This document shows, piece by piece, positions 18,616-27,421 of a stretch of 64,000 nt of DNA (positions are counted from its first letter, which is position 1; every line of letters starts with the position of its first letter). A program made the position numbers and the translations under genes. A model generated the notes under the pieces. The model searched no databases, had not been told where the DNA came from, and saw only the letters and a list, made by a program, of their open reading frames with translations. Origin of the DNA: AP-15 sp963735445 (lineage in GTDB: Bacteria > Pseudomonadota > Alphaproteobacteria > ATCC43930 > CGMCC-115725); assembly GCA_963735445.1 (NCBI GenBank), contig CAVTLC010000023.1, positions 42,459-106,458 of the forward strand. The letters are read 5' to 3'.

Positions 18616-19416
18616 TCAGCGGCCTTTGAAAGGGCCGGGCTTGCGCTTCTCGGCAAAGGCGCGGGCGGCTTCGTGGAAGTCTTCGGTCAAATAGAGTTTT
18701 AGCGGCGCCGTCTGCATCGCGACCTCGCGGCCGATCTGGTCCATATACCAGCGCCGGGTGCGCACCGTCGCGCGCACCGACAATGGCGGATTTTTCGCGA
18801 CTTCGGCCGCGAGTTCGCGGGCGGCCTCCAGATGCCGGCCGGCGGGCGCTACGCGGTTGATAATGCCGGCGGTAAGCGCCTCCTCGGCGGTGAAGAAGCG
18901 TCCCGTCAGCGCCACCTCGGCAGCAAAGGCGGCCGCCCCGCGAAAGTTCAGCAAGGCCCAATATTTGGAGCCGCCAAGCCCGCGCGAGGTCTCGGTGATC
19001 TGAAACCGGGTGCCGGCCTCGGCGACAATCAGGTCGCATTCGAGCACGATGCCGAGCGCCAAGCCCATCGCGTAGCCGTGTGGTGCGGCGATGACCGGCT
19101 TCCAGTTGACCGAGCGGGTCAAGAGATCAGCGGAATTCGCGCCCCAACCTTGCGGCCCACCATGTTCGAGGAATTCCTCGCGCCGGCGGAGTTGCCGCTG
19201 ATGGACATCGGCCCCGCTCGAAAAGGCGCGGCCGGCGCCGGTAATGATCGCGACCTCGGCTTCAGGATCGAGATCAAAACGGCGCAGCGCGTCCGCCAGA
19301 TGACGGACGAGATCGTCGCTGAACGCATTGAGCTTTTCCGGCCGATTGAGGGTCAGGGTCGCGATCCGGTCCTGACAGGCATAGAGGACTAGGCCTTCTG
19401 CCGCCGCATCGTTCAT
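18616..19416 (-). CDS. Enoyl-CoA hydratase/isomerase family protein
   Basis: 266 residues from the ATG at 19416, preceded by GGGAGACGC. The crotonase fold is shown by LTLNRPEKLNAFSDDL, the first oxyanion loop GAGRAFSSGADV and the second loop PHGYAMGLALGIVLECD; the usual Glu pair of true hydratases is not obvious (EVALTGRFFTAEEAL and the oxyanion loops are present), so isomerase or another crotonase reaction is possible. Acts on CoA thioesters in the cytosol. It starts 16 bases after the stop of the ABC solute-binding gene, so the two are almost certainly one operon. Confidence 0.85.
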   Translation of the reverse strand: MNDAAAEGLVLYACQDRIATLTLNRPEKLNAFSDDLVRHLADALRRFDLDPEAEVAIITGAGRAFSSGADVHQRQLRRREEFLEHGGPQGWGANSADLLTRSVNWKPVIAAPHGYAMGLALGIVLECDLIVAEAGTRFQITETSRGLGGSKYWALLNFRGAAAFAAEVALTGRFFTAEEALTAGIINRVAPAGRHLEAARELAAEVAKNPPLSVRATVRTRRWYMDQIGREVAMQTAPLKLYLTEDFHEAARAFAEKRKPGPFKGR

Positions 19417-19432
19417 CAGCGCGTCTCCCGCC

Positions 19433-21031
19433 TCAACGGTCGAGCCAAACATCCTCGAACCGCCAGCCATTGTACTGGCTGTTGGTCATCAAGGTCAGCC
19501 CTTTGAGCTGCGGTTGCCAACAAGTTGCGGCGCGCAAGTGGTAGATGATCGGGCGCGCTTCCTCCTGCTGCAGCTGATAATCGGCCTTCCAGACCAGCTG
19601 CTTGCGCTTTTCGGGATCGGGCTCCATCGATTGCTGGTCGACCAGCTTTTCCCAATCATGATTACAGAACCCGGTGTAATTGCGGTTCGAGTTACACACG
19701 TAATTTTGGTAGAAGACGACATCGGGATCGTCGACCCCGGTCCCGAGCACATTGAGCCCGACGGCGAAATCCTTGCGGATCAATTTCGGGACCCAATTCG
19801 CGGTCTCCACGGTCTCAAGTTCGCCGTCGATGCCGATATTCTTCAGTTGGTCGATCAGCAATGCGGCCGGGTCGCGATAAACCGCGAGGTTGCGCGTCGA
19901 TATCTTGACCGAGAGCCGCTTGTCCGGCCCATAGCCCAGCTTTTGCATAATTGCCTTGGCTTCTTCCCGGTTTTTTTGAACATCGGCGCCGTAGCCGGGC
20001 AGTGTCTTCACCATATCGGCCGGCATACCCCACACACCCTCGGGCCCGGGCAGCATCGCGCCGCCAACATCGCCCTGACCTTGGCCCAAAATGTCGATAA
20101 AGGATTTCCGGTCGATTGCCAGCGCCATCGCTCGCCGCAAATCGGCATTGTCAAAAGGCGGCACGTTACGATTGATCAACATGCCGATGGACTCGCCCGC
20201 GGGGCCCACTTGGCACAATGCCTGCGGCGCCTGGCTCTTGATGTCCTTTAACAGCGGGATCGTGACCTCCCAGGGGAAGGTCATGTCGAACTTGCCGGCG
20301 ATAAAAGCGAGGATCGCTGTCGAGCGGTTCGGGATGATCGTGTATTCGACACCGTCGAGATAAGGCCGGCCCGGCTTCCAATAATCGGGGTTACGGACGA
20401 CCTTGATGTCGGAGTTGGGCTTGTATTCGGCGAATTTGAACGGGCCGGTGCCGATCGGATGCTGGCGCATCTCGCGCGGTGGCACATGGCACGGATACAT
20501 CGGTGTTTGGCCTGCCGCCAGCATCGCCAGGACCGCCGGCTGCGGCCGCTTCAGATGAACCGTCGCCTCACCATCGCCATTGGTCGTAACGCCGGCAACA
20601 TTCACCCACCACGACCCGCGATAGTTTAGCCGCAGCTTTTCCTGTCCCTGGCCCGTCAGCAGATCAAAGGTGCATTTGACGTCTGCGGCGGTAAATTTTT
20701 TGCCGTCATGCCATTTGACATCGTCGCGCAGCTTGAACGTCAGATCCTTGCCGTCTTCGCTCCACGCCCAGCTGGTCGCCAATTCGGGTACGACCGACTG
20801 CATGCTGTTCTGCGGGACATGCTGATCGAAGATCACGAGATTGTTGAACACGCCCATCATCGGCATGATCACGCCAATCGTCCCCTCCTCGTGGATCGAC
20901 ATGCTGGCCGGGCTGTCGCGGTGATAGATCCTTAAAATCCCGCCTTGTTTTTGCGCGGAAGCAGAGCCGGTAACCGCAAATGCCGCCAGCAGCCCGGCGG
21001 CCGCGGCAACCGCCTTCAACCCACGTTTCAT
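19433..21031 (-). CDS. ABC transporter solute-binding protein, family 5 (peptide/nickel type)
   Basis: 532 residues from the ATG at 21031 with GGAGTTTGGGG in front. The signal peptide MKRGLKAVAAAAGLLAAFAV ends near SASA. The family 5 extracellular domain is shown by VVPELATSWAWSEDGKDLTFKLRDDVKWHDGK and FDNADLRRAMALAIDR. Periplasmic; binds oligopeptides or other small ligands for an ABC importer. No permease or ATPase gene is adjacent, so it depends on a transporter elsewhere. The pairing with an enoyl-CoA hydratase suggests a ligand that is later processed as a CoA ester, for example an organic acid; this is inference. Confidence 0.9.
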   Translation of the reverse strand: MKRGLKAVAAAAGLLAAFAVTGSASAQKQGGILRIYHRDSPASMSIHEEGTIGVIMPMMGVFNNLVIFDQHVPQNSMQSVVPELATSWAWSEDGKDLTFKLRDDVKWHDGKKFTAADVKCTFDLLTGQGQEKLRLNYRGSWWVNVAGVTTNGDGEATVHLKRPQPAVLAMLAAGQTPMYPCHVPPREMRQHPIGTGPFKFAEYKPNSDIKVVRNPDYWKPGRPYLDGVEYTIIPNRSTAILAFIAGKFDMTFPWEVTIPLLKDIKSQAPQALCQVGPAGESIGMLINRNVPPFDNADLRRAMALAIDRKSFIDILGQGQGDVGGAMLPGPEGVWGMPADMVKTLPGYGADVQKNREEAKAIMQKLGYGPDKRLSVKISTRNLAVYRDPAALLIDQLKNIGIDGELETVETANWVPKLIRKDFAVGLNVLGTGVDDPDVVFYQNYVCNSNRNYTGFCNHDWEKLVDQQSMEPDPEKRKQLVWKADYQLQQEEARPIIYHLRAATCWQPQLKGLTLMTNSQYNGWRFEDVWLDR

Positions 21032-21164
21032 CCCCAAACTCCGTTGACCATCGGGTTCGGCAGAGCTTGGCGAAGGGCTGCAGGTGAGTCCAGCGCTCGT
21101 CGGGGGAGCGCACCAGGCATGCAACAAGCGATGGCGGCAGCCTCGACTTGGGCGCCGCGAGGGC

Positions 21165-21192
21165 AAAAAAAGCCCCGCCGAGGAGGCGGGGC
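21165..21192 (-). terminator. Rho-independent terminator after the peptidoglycan-binding gene
   Basis: On the minus strand an 8-bp GC stem (GCCCCGCC with GGCGGGGC, five-base loop TCCTC) is followed by seven T. It lies 25 bases beyond the stop of the gene ending at 21217, so it closes that transcript and separates it from the solute-binding gene. Confidence 0.9.
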
Positions 21193-21216
21193 GTCTTGGG
21201 GTTACGAGATCAGCGA

Positions 21217-21801
21217 TTAGCGCTGGTTGGCCGGCATCGATCCGTTGGACCCACCATTGGCCCCGGCATTGCTCGACGGCGGCATATTCATGTCATTCGC
21301 GGAATTGGGCGGCATGCTCGAGCCCACACCGACGCCGGTACCCGTGCCGCTGTTACCCATAAGACTGTTGAGGGTCTGCGGATCGAGGGTTGCCGTCATA
21401 CGCAGACCGTGTTGGCGCTGAAAAGCGCGCAGCGCGTGTTGGGTTTCCGGTCCGACCAAACCGTCGATTCTGCCGCGATAGAGCCCTTCAGCCTTGAGCT
21501 TTTGCTGGATTTGCTCAATGTCGTTGCGCGAAACACGCGGCCAGTCCGTGCTCGACTGAGCAGCGCTAGCCATACCGGGATTGTTGGACAGATTGTTGCC
21601 GCTCATCGACGGCGAGGTCTGCTGCATCGCATTGCCCGCCTGCGGGGTCGCCGGCTGCATTGTCCCGGGCGAAGGCGTCTGCTCTGCGGCTGGCGCTGGA
21701 TTGGTCGATGGTGCGTTGTTCATGTTTTGCGCATAAAGCGGGCCGGCGCCAGCGATGCCGAGGGCGATCGCCGAGACCGTGGCGAGGATTAGCGTTCTCA
21801 T
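21217..21801 (-). CDS. Secreted peptidoglycan-binding domain protein
   Basis: 194 residues from the ATG at 21801, which has the same GGAGTTTGGG site as the solute-binding gene. Signal peptide MRTLILATVSAIALGIAGAG ends near YAQ. Residues about 25-85 are an Asn/Pro/Ser/Met-rich disordered stretch; about 90-145 form a PG_binding_1 domain (IQQKLKAEGLYRGRIDGLVG, TQHALRAFQRQHGL); the tail is Gly/Asn/Ser/Met-rich. Periplasmic or surface protein that binds cell wall; no catalytic domain. Followed by a clear terminator. Confidence 0.85.
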   Translation of the reverse strand: MRTLILATVSAIALGIAGAGPLYAQNMNNAPSTNPAPAAEQTPSPGTMQPATPQAGNAMQQTSPSMSGNNLSNNPGMASAAQSSTDWPRVSRNDIEQIQQKLKAEGLYRGRIDGLVGPETQHALRAFQRQHGLRMTATLDPQTLNSLMGNSGTGTGVGVGSSMPPNSANDMNMPPSSNAGANGGSNGSMPANQR

Positions 21802-21889
21802 CCCAAACTCCAATATCGTCGTGCATGCTGCGCACATGAAGCTAACTCCGCCTCGCGCGACGGGTTCCGATACAGAGACTTGGTCAAGA

Positions 21890-22870
21890 TCAGAAGCGGA
21901 GATCGGCCAATAATGGCAGCACTTCGGTAGCAAAGCGCTCGATCTGAGCCGGGCGTTCCTCGTAGGGACCAACCAGATCAAGGCTGATGTGCCGAGCCCC
22001 GGCTTGGTAAAACATGCGAATACGTTCAGCAATCTGTTGCGCCGTGCCAAGGGCGGCGTAACGCTCTGCCGCTCGCCGGAAATCCATCGCGTAACGCACG
22101 CTCAAAGTAGCACTCGCCGCATCGAGCGCCTTTTCGTAGGATTGGTCGAGCCGAGCGAAGAGCAAATGCCCGGTGCCGAAGCTGTCGAGCTTGCGCCCAG
22201 CCGCCTCGGCTGCCTCGGCGATCCTGCTCAGCGCGGCTTTGTACATTTCTGGGGTTACCACGTAGGAGATCCAGCCATCCGCCAGCCGGCCCGCTCGCCG
22301 CAGCGCAGCGTCCGAGCGCCCACCGCACCAGATTGGCGGCCCGCCCGGTTGCCGCGGTGGCGGCAACATCTGCACGCTGTCAAAAGCAAAAAAGCGGCCA
22401 CCGTGCGAAACCGTGTCGCCGGTCCATAGCTGGCGCAGAACCTTGATCCCCTCCGACAGTCTCGCGCCGCGCTCGGCGATCGGAACGCCGCAGGCTTCGA
22501 ACTCCTTGGGAAACTCGCCGCCGACACCGACCCCAAAGATCAGCCTGCCTTCGGTCAAATGATCGAGAGTGGCAATTTGTTTGGCGACCGGGCCGGGATG
22601 GCGCAGCGGCAGCAGATAGACGCCGGTCGCCAATATCAACCGGCGACTGACCACCGCGGCCTGCGCCAAGGTCAACAACGGGTCGAGGATCGGCACGGCA
22701 AATGCGATGTGATCGCCGACCCAAAGCGAGTCATAACCGCAGCGATCGACCAGTTCGACCAGCGCCACGAGCTCGTCGATCCGCGGCAGCCACGGCGCCG
22801 TCGCTGGCTCGGTGCGGCGATGGATGGTTTGAATGCCAACGCTTAGCCGGGTTGCGAGCGGCAGGTCCAT
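21890..22870 (-). CDS. LLM-class flavin-dependent oxidoreductase (luciferase-like)
   Basis: A 326-residue TIM-barrel protein of the bacterial luciferase-like monooxygenase superfamily: YDSLWVGDHIAFAVPILDPLLTL, LATGVYLLPLRHPGPVAKQIATLD and GRLIFGVGVGGEFPKEFEA are diagnostic. These enzymes use FMNH2 or F420H2. Cytosolic. It is one of six LLM-class genes in the window and is of a different subgroup from the cluster at 36-39 kb. It is followed on the same strand, upstream, by a flavoprotein disulfide reductase (36-base gap). Confidence 0.88.
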   Translation of the reverse strand: MDLPLATRLSVGIQTIHRRTEPATAPWLPRIDELVALVELVDRCGYDSLWVGDHIAFAVPILDPLLTLAQAAVVSRRLILATGVYLLPLRHPGPVAKQIATLDHLTEGRLIFGVGVGGEFPKEFEACGVPIAERGARLSEGIKVLRQLWTGDTVSHGGRFFAFDSVQMLPPPRQPGGPPIWCGGRSDAALRRAGRLADGWISYVVTPEMYKAALSRIAEAAEAAGRKLDSFGTGHLLFARLDQSYEKALDAASATLSVRYAMDFRRAAERYAALGTAQQIAERIRMFYQAGARHISLDLVGPYEERPAQIERFATEVLPLLADLRF

Positions 22871-22906
22871 CTCACGCCTCGCCGACTGGGGGCCGCGCCC
22901 CGAAAT

Positions 22907-24283
22907 TTAATCGAGCGGTTTGAGGTCGCCGAGGATCGTCGGCAACAACTCGGAGACGGTGGGGTGGATGTGCATCGCGCGCTCCATCACGGTGTACGGC
23001 GCTTTGGCGTACATCAGGTCGATGATCGCGTGCACTGCTTCGTCGCAGCCGGTGCCGAGCAAGGATGCGCCGAGGATCTCTTTGCTGTCTGCGTCGACGA
23101 GGATGCGCATAAATCCCTGCGTCTCGCCTTTTTCGATTGCTCGCGCCACGCGCGTCATCGGCCGTTCGCCAACCATTACCCGGCGCCCGCTCTGCCGCGC
23201 TTCGGCCATCGTCATGCCGACGCGGCCCAAGGGCGGATCGGTATAGAGCGCGTACGCCGTGATCCGATCGCTGACCCGGCGCGGATCATGGTCGAGCAAA
23301 TTCGCCGCGACGATCTCGAAATCGTTATAGGCGGTGTGGGTGAAGGCGCCCCGGCCGTTGCAGTCGCCAAGCGCCCAGATGCCGGGGACGTTGGTGCGGA
23401 GTTCGTCGTCGACGGTGATGTAGCCGCGCTCGTCGCAATGCACACCGGCCTTGTCGAGCCCGAGATCGTCGGTATTGGGCCGGCGCCCGACCGCGAGCAG
23501 CACATGAGACCCGACGATCTCCGGAGGACCCTCGGTACAGTCGGCCGTCGCGACAATATCGTTGCCGCGCTTTGCAAGACTGATGCACTCGGCGTTCAGC
23601 CGGATATTCACACCGTCGTGCTCGACAATGTCCTTGATCGAGGCTGAGACGTCGTCGTCTTCGCGATGCACCAGCCGCGGCGCCATCTCGACGATCGTCA
23701 CTTCGCTACCAAAGCGGCGGTACATCTGGCCAAATTCGAGCCCGATATAGCTGCCCCCAATAATCACCAAATGGCGTGGCAGGAAATCGACATCCATCAT
23801 CGACGAGTTGGTCAGGTAGGGGACCTGGTCGACGCCGGGCATTGCCGGCACCAGCGCTCGGCCGCCGACATTGATAAAGATGCGTTCGGCGCGGAGGCGC
23901 TCGCCGGCGACTTCGATTTCCCGCGGTGATGCGAACCGAGCATGGCCGCGGATAAGGGTGATGTTTGAGGCCTTTTCGAGCGCGGAGGTCAGACCGTCTC
24001 GCGATTGCGCCACGATCGCGTCCTTGCGTGCCTTGACCCGCTTCATGTCGACACCGACCGCGCCGGCGATCGTGACGCCGTACTCGGCCGCGCGCCGCGC
24101 CGTTTGCGCAGCATAAGCGCTCGCGACAAGAGCCTTGGTCGGGGTGCAGCCGGTATTGACGCAGGTGCCGCCGACGAGATTGCGCTCGACGACAGCGACC
24201 TTCATGCCGGCGCCGGCGAGCCGAAACGCCAGCGACGGCCCGGCCTGGCCGGTGCCGATCACGATCGCGTCGTAGTCAGGCAT
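22907..24283 (-). CDS. FAD-dependent pyridine nucleotide-disulfide oxidoreductase (MerA/RclA-like)
   Basis: 458 residues, class I disulfide reductase. FAD-binding GTGQAGPSLA is at residues 10-19, the redox disulfide is in GGTCVNTGCTPTK (about 38-50), the NAD(P) motif GGSYIGLEFG is near 175 and the C-terminal dimer domain carries the His-Glu-like HIHPTVSELLPT. There is no heavy-metal domain and no terminal Cys pair, so it is not a true mercuric reductase; relatives include RclA-type reductases. Probable electron source from NAD(P)H to a disulfide, quinone or metal. Neighbouring LLM-class genes raise the possibility of a reductase partner; this is inference. Confidence 0.88.
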   Translation of the reverse strand: MPDYDAIVIGTGQAGPSLAFRLAGAGMKVAVVERNLVGGTCVNTGCTPTKALVASAYAAQTARRAAEYGVTIAGAVGVDMKRVKARKDAIVAQSRDGLTSALEKASNITLIRGHARFASPREIEVAGERLRAERIFINVGGRALVPAMPGVDQVPYLTNSSMMDVDFLPRHLVIIGGSYIGLEFGQMYRRFGSEVTIVEMAPRLVHREDDDVSASIKDIVEHDGVNIRLNAECISLAKRGNDIVATADCTEGPPEIVGSHVLLAVGRRPNTDDLGLDKAGVHCDERGYITVDDELRTNVPGIWALGDCNGRGAFTHTAYNDFEIVAANLLDHDPRRVSDRITAYALYTDPPLGRVGMTMAEARQSGRRVMVGERPMTRVARAIEKGETQGFMRILVDADSKEILGASLLGTGCDEAVHAIIDLMYAKAPYTVMERAMHIHPTVSELLPTILGDLKPLD

Positions 24284-24381
24284 CGGCGCCTCTAATCAAA
24301 ATTTCGCTCCCGATGCCGACCAGCACTCCTCGCCCTTCCGGGTTGGTTCTCTCTCCCATCGCCGCGAAGGGCTCAATCGCC

Positions 24382-25521
24382 TTAAGCCGGGGCGAACAGG
24401 TCGGGAGAGGCGGCGGGCTTTGGCAAAACCGGGGCCGGCGGCGTCGCGAAGGCGCCGTCCTGTTGCAACACCGGCAAAACCCGGCTCGCGAACAATTTCA
24501 TGTTCTTGTCGGCCTCGTGATGCGGAATGCCGCCGAACGAGAATTCGGTCACGAGATGATCGGTCCCGGTCACGCGCTGCAATTCGGCGATCTGCTGGAT
24601 GCAGTCGTCGGGCGTGCCGACGATCTGGATCTTGACATAGAATTCGGTCGCCCGGACGCGTTCTTCCTCACTTTGCAGTCGGGCATAGGTCTTGGCCATC
24701 TTGCCATAGGTCTCGTAGCCTTTGACCGTGGCGAGGTGCCCGTCGGAGAAATGGTAGTGGTTGTCGATCGACTCCCATTTCTTGCCGAGCCAGATCATCG
24801 CCCGGTCATGCGCCTCTTCGCGGCTCTCGGCACAGGAAACATTGGTCAGGATGATCGGCGGCGGCGGGTTATGGCCGACGCTGAGCGCGATCTCGCGATA
24901 GGCGACGATGTTCTCGGCTGCCTTGGGCCATTCGTTTTGCATGACGACGAGGATGCCAAAGCCGAGCTTAGCCATGATCTCGGCCGATTCCGGACTGACC
25001 GATGAGGCGTAAAAGCGTTCCTCGGGATGCGAGATCGGGCGCGGCCGGATCGAGGTGCGCGGGATCTGGTAGAACTCGCCCTGCCACTCGAATTCAGGCT
25101 CGCGCAACGCCTTGCGGATCAGCTGGGCGGATTCGGCAAAGCGGGCGCGGGCTTCGCCCATCGGAATGCGAAACCCCGCATACTCGACGCTCGCCGCACC
25201 GCGGCCAAAGCCGAACAGGCACCGCCCGTTACTCAAAATGTCGAGCAGCGCGATGCCCTCGGCGACACGGATCGGGTCGTGCCAGGGCAGCACGATGACC
25301 GAGGTCCCAAACGTGATCCGCTTGGTGCGGCCGGCGAAATAGGCGAGCAATTCGAGCGGCGCCGGCGACATCGCGTATCCGGTGAAATGATGCTCGAGCG
25401 CGAACAATGAGTCGAAGCCGAGCGGCTCGGCGAGATCGCCCATCGCCAGATGATCCGATACGACATCCACATCGGTCCGGCCGGGTTCCGACAGCATGTT
25501 GAGCGCAATGCCGACTTTCAT
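24382..25521 (-). CDS. LLM-class flavin-dependent oxidoreductase
   Basis: 379 residues from the ATG at 25521 (AGGAGAACCCCC in front). Luciferase-like barrel shown by FDSLFALEHHFTGYAMSPAPLELLAYFAGRT, FGTSVIVLPWHDPIRVAEGIALLD and NGRCLFGFGRGAASVEYAGF. The EHHFTGY motif, also in the enzymes at 32.4 and 37.2 kb, is typical of the group related to LuxA and alkanal or alkane monooxygenases. It ends with a Pro/Ala-rich tail. It lies 17 bases downstream of the SMP-30 gene and probably shares its transcript. Confidence 0.88.
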   Translation of the reverse strand: MKVGIALNMLSEPGRTDVDVVSDHLAMGDLAEPLGFDSLFALEHHFTGYAMSPAPLELLAYFAGRTKRITFGTSVIVLPWHDPIRVAEGIALLDILSNGRCLFGFGRGAASVEYAGFRIPMGEARARFAESAQLIRKALREPEFEWQGEFYQIPRTSIRPRPISHPEERFYASSVSPESAEIMAKLGFGILVVMQNEWPKAAENIVAYREIALSVGHNPPPPIILTNVSCAESREEAHDRAMIWLGKKWESIDNHYHFSDGHLATVKGYETYGKMAKTYARLQSEEERVRATEFYVKIQIVGTPDDCIQQIAELQRVTGTDHLVTEFSFGGIPHHEADKNMKLFASRVLPVLQQDGAFATPPAPVLPKPAASPDLFAPA

Positions 25522-25538
25522 GGGGGTTCTCCTCGGCG

Positions 25539-26409
25539 TTATTTCGCACGCAGACGGTACCACGGATGCGGCTGGCCCGGGATTTTGCCGCGCAAGGTGT
25601 AGACCGAGGTGCGCGCGGTGAAAAAGATCGTCTTCAGATCGGGCCCGCCAAAAGCGAGGTTTGCCGGCACCTCGGGTGTGCGGATGATGCCGAGCCGGGA
25701 GCCGTCGGGGGCGAAGACCCAGGTGCCGCCGGGGCCGGTGCAGTAGACGTTGCCCTGTTGGTCGACCTTCATGCCATCTGGCACGCCATCGGTATCGTCC
25801 GACGACATGTCGGCAAAGATCCGCCGTTTGACCATATTGCCGGCGCTGTCGAGTTCGATCGCGTGGATGTATTGGGCGTAACGGGTATTGGCGACGTAGA
25901 GCACGCGCTCATCCGGCGAAAAGGCGAGACCGTTCGGATACTCGAATTCAGCAACGAGGCGGTTCGTTCCGTCCGGTTTGACGGCGTAGACGCCGGAATG
26001 GGCGAGTTCCTTGTCGGCGAGCGGCACCCGCAATCCGGGATCGGTAAACCAGATGCTGCCGTCCGATTTGCAGACGACGTCATTTGGCCGATTGATGCGC
26101 TTGCCCTCGTAGCGGTCCATGACGACTTCGCTGTGCTGGTCGTCGGACCAGCGGGTGACGCGGCGGTTGCCGCCCTCGCAAATAACCAGCCGGCCTTGCA
26201 GGTCAAAGGTCGTGCCGTTGCCCTCGCCGGTGTCGCTGCGCACGGTCTCCGGCTGACCCGCCGAGCTTCAGCCGGTAGAACTTGCTCGCGCGCACATCGG
26301 CGAAATAATAGAAATCGTCGGGGTGCCACAGCGGCCCCTCGGTAAATACAAAACCGGTCGCCGGCCGTTGCGCCTCGGTCGTTTCCAGTACCGTATCAAG
26401 CCCGGCCAT
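25539..26409 (-). pseudogene. SMP-30/gluconolactonase/LRE family protein, frame broken once
   Basis: Starts at the ATG at 26409 (GGGAGGGGACGAG upstream). The first frame gives the beta-propeller start (GFVFTEGPLWHPDDFYYFADV, FYRLKLGG). At about 26257-26262 it must step one base to continue as VRSDTGEGNGTTFDLQGRL, RINRPNDVVCKSDGSIWFTDPG and YVANTRYAQ, all family motifs. Deleting one G in the GGG at 26257-26259 restores about 289 residues. The metal ligands expected are the early Glu (FTEGP), Asn (RPND) and Asp (PDG region). Enzymes of the family hydrolyse lactones of sugar or aromatic-acid origin. Adjacent to an LLM-class oxygenase whose Baeyer-Villiger-like chemistry could yield a lactone; inference only. 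Confidence 0.82.
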
Positions 26410-26620
26410 CTCGTCCCCTCCCATCGGCGGCGTTCGCACAGAGGCGAGGCTACCGCGCGAGCTATCCACCTGTCTATTCGAGCGAGACCCTCACGATCAT
26501 GTAACGAGCACGGCGAACGCATAACGCACCATTGCTGCCCTCGAGTTCGCCGCGCTGTTCCCGTCGCTTGTGCGTCGAGCGCGCGCCGCTTATCTTACCA
26601 ACGTCTTACCTGAGGCGGCG

Positions 26621-26902
26621 ATGACGTCTTCTGCGCTCGTGACCACGACCGTGTCGACCAAGGGGCAGGTCATACTGCCAAAGTCAATTCGCCAGCGCCG
26701 GGGTTGGGGACCGGGAACGCGGCTAACCATCGAAGACACGGCTGAGGGGGTATTGCTGCGGCCGCTGCTGTGTTTTCCGCCCACGCGGCCCGAAAATGTT
26801 TTTGGCTCTCTTGCGTCGCCAGGCGGGCCGAAGACATTGGAGGAAATGGACGCGGCGATCGCCGCCGAAGTGAAGCGGCGCGATGCTCGCGATCGATACT
26901 AA
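26621..26902 (+). CDS. vapB: AbrB/MazE-fold antitoxin (VapB-like)
   Basis: 93 residues. The SpoVT-AbrB swapped-hairpin domain occupies residues 8-50 (TTVSTKGQVILPKSIRQRRGW then GTRLTIEDTAEGVLLRPL). The C-terminal 40 residues (LEEMDAAIAAEVKRRDARDRY) are the likely toxin-binding arm. The ATG at 26621 has GAGGCGGCG upstream. The gene overlaps the PIN toxin gene by 20 bases, as usual. Expected to repress its own promoter in the 211-base gap to the divergent SMP-30 gene. Confidence 0.88.
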   Translation: MTSSALVTTTVSTKGQVILPKSIRQRRGWGPGTRLTIEDTAEGVLLRPLLCFPPTRPENVFGSLASPGGPKTLEEMDAAIAAEVKRRDARDRY

Positions 26903-27272
26903 CTTGGTCGTGCGCTACCTGACCGCCGATCACCCCGAGCAATCCGCAAGGGCAAAGGCGTTGATCGAGGGCGCTGAAGTATTCGTATGCACAACGGTCA
27001 TATTGGAAACCGAGTGGGTGCTGCGCAGCGCCTACGGTTTTGCGACCGATCAAATTGCTCCGGCGATCCGAGCTTTTGCCGGGCTGTCACAGGTATCTGT
27101 TGAAGATCCGGCCCTGATCGCGTTGGCTCTGGACTGGATGGAGCGAGGGATGGATTTTGCAGATGCTTTGCATTTGGCCAAGGCTGGCGAATGCGAGGCC
27201 TTTATTAGCTTCGATCGGCGGCTAGCGGTAGCCGCGGCTCGCTTGGGGAGGGTGCCGGTGCGTGCCCCTTAG
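26883..27272 (+). CDS. vapC: PIN-domain toxin ribonuclease (VapC-like)
   Basis: 129 residues of a PIN domain: first acidic residue in IDTNLVVRYLT (Asp5), a Glu in ILETEWVLR (about residue 43), then DFADALHLA (Asp about 92-95) and FISFDRRLA (Asp about 110). All four conserved acidic positions are present, so it should be an active metal-dependent RNase. Overlap with the antitoxin gene by 20 bases supports a coupled toxin-antitoxin pair. Confidence 0.9.
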   Translation: MLAIDTNLVVRYLTADHPEQSARAKALIEGAEVFVCTTVILETEWVLRSAYGFATDQIAPAIRAFAGLSQVSVEDPALIALALDWMERGMDFADALHLAKAGECEAFISFDRRLAVAAARLGRVPVRAP

Positions 27273-27421
27273 TGCCGAGGGTCATCTCCCGGCGGCTGGC
27301 ATCCGGGCTATCGACTTATTAAGTTTGCAATGTACGAAGCGGGCACAGCGGCCTACAGGCCTTGCTTCGGTCGTTTCAGTCGTCGGGAGAGGGATTTCTT
27401 TTGGATTTGAATTCTGCTGCG

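Noticed and set aside
22907..24283. Mercuric reductase MerA
   Set aside because: No N-terminal heavy-metal domain, no C-terminal Cys pair and no other mer genes.
24313..25005. Long plus-strand open frame opposite the LLM-class gene
   Set aside because: Composition mirrors the real gene on the minus strand, no ribosome site, no family motif.
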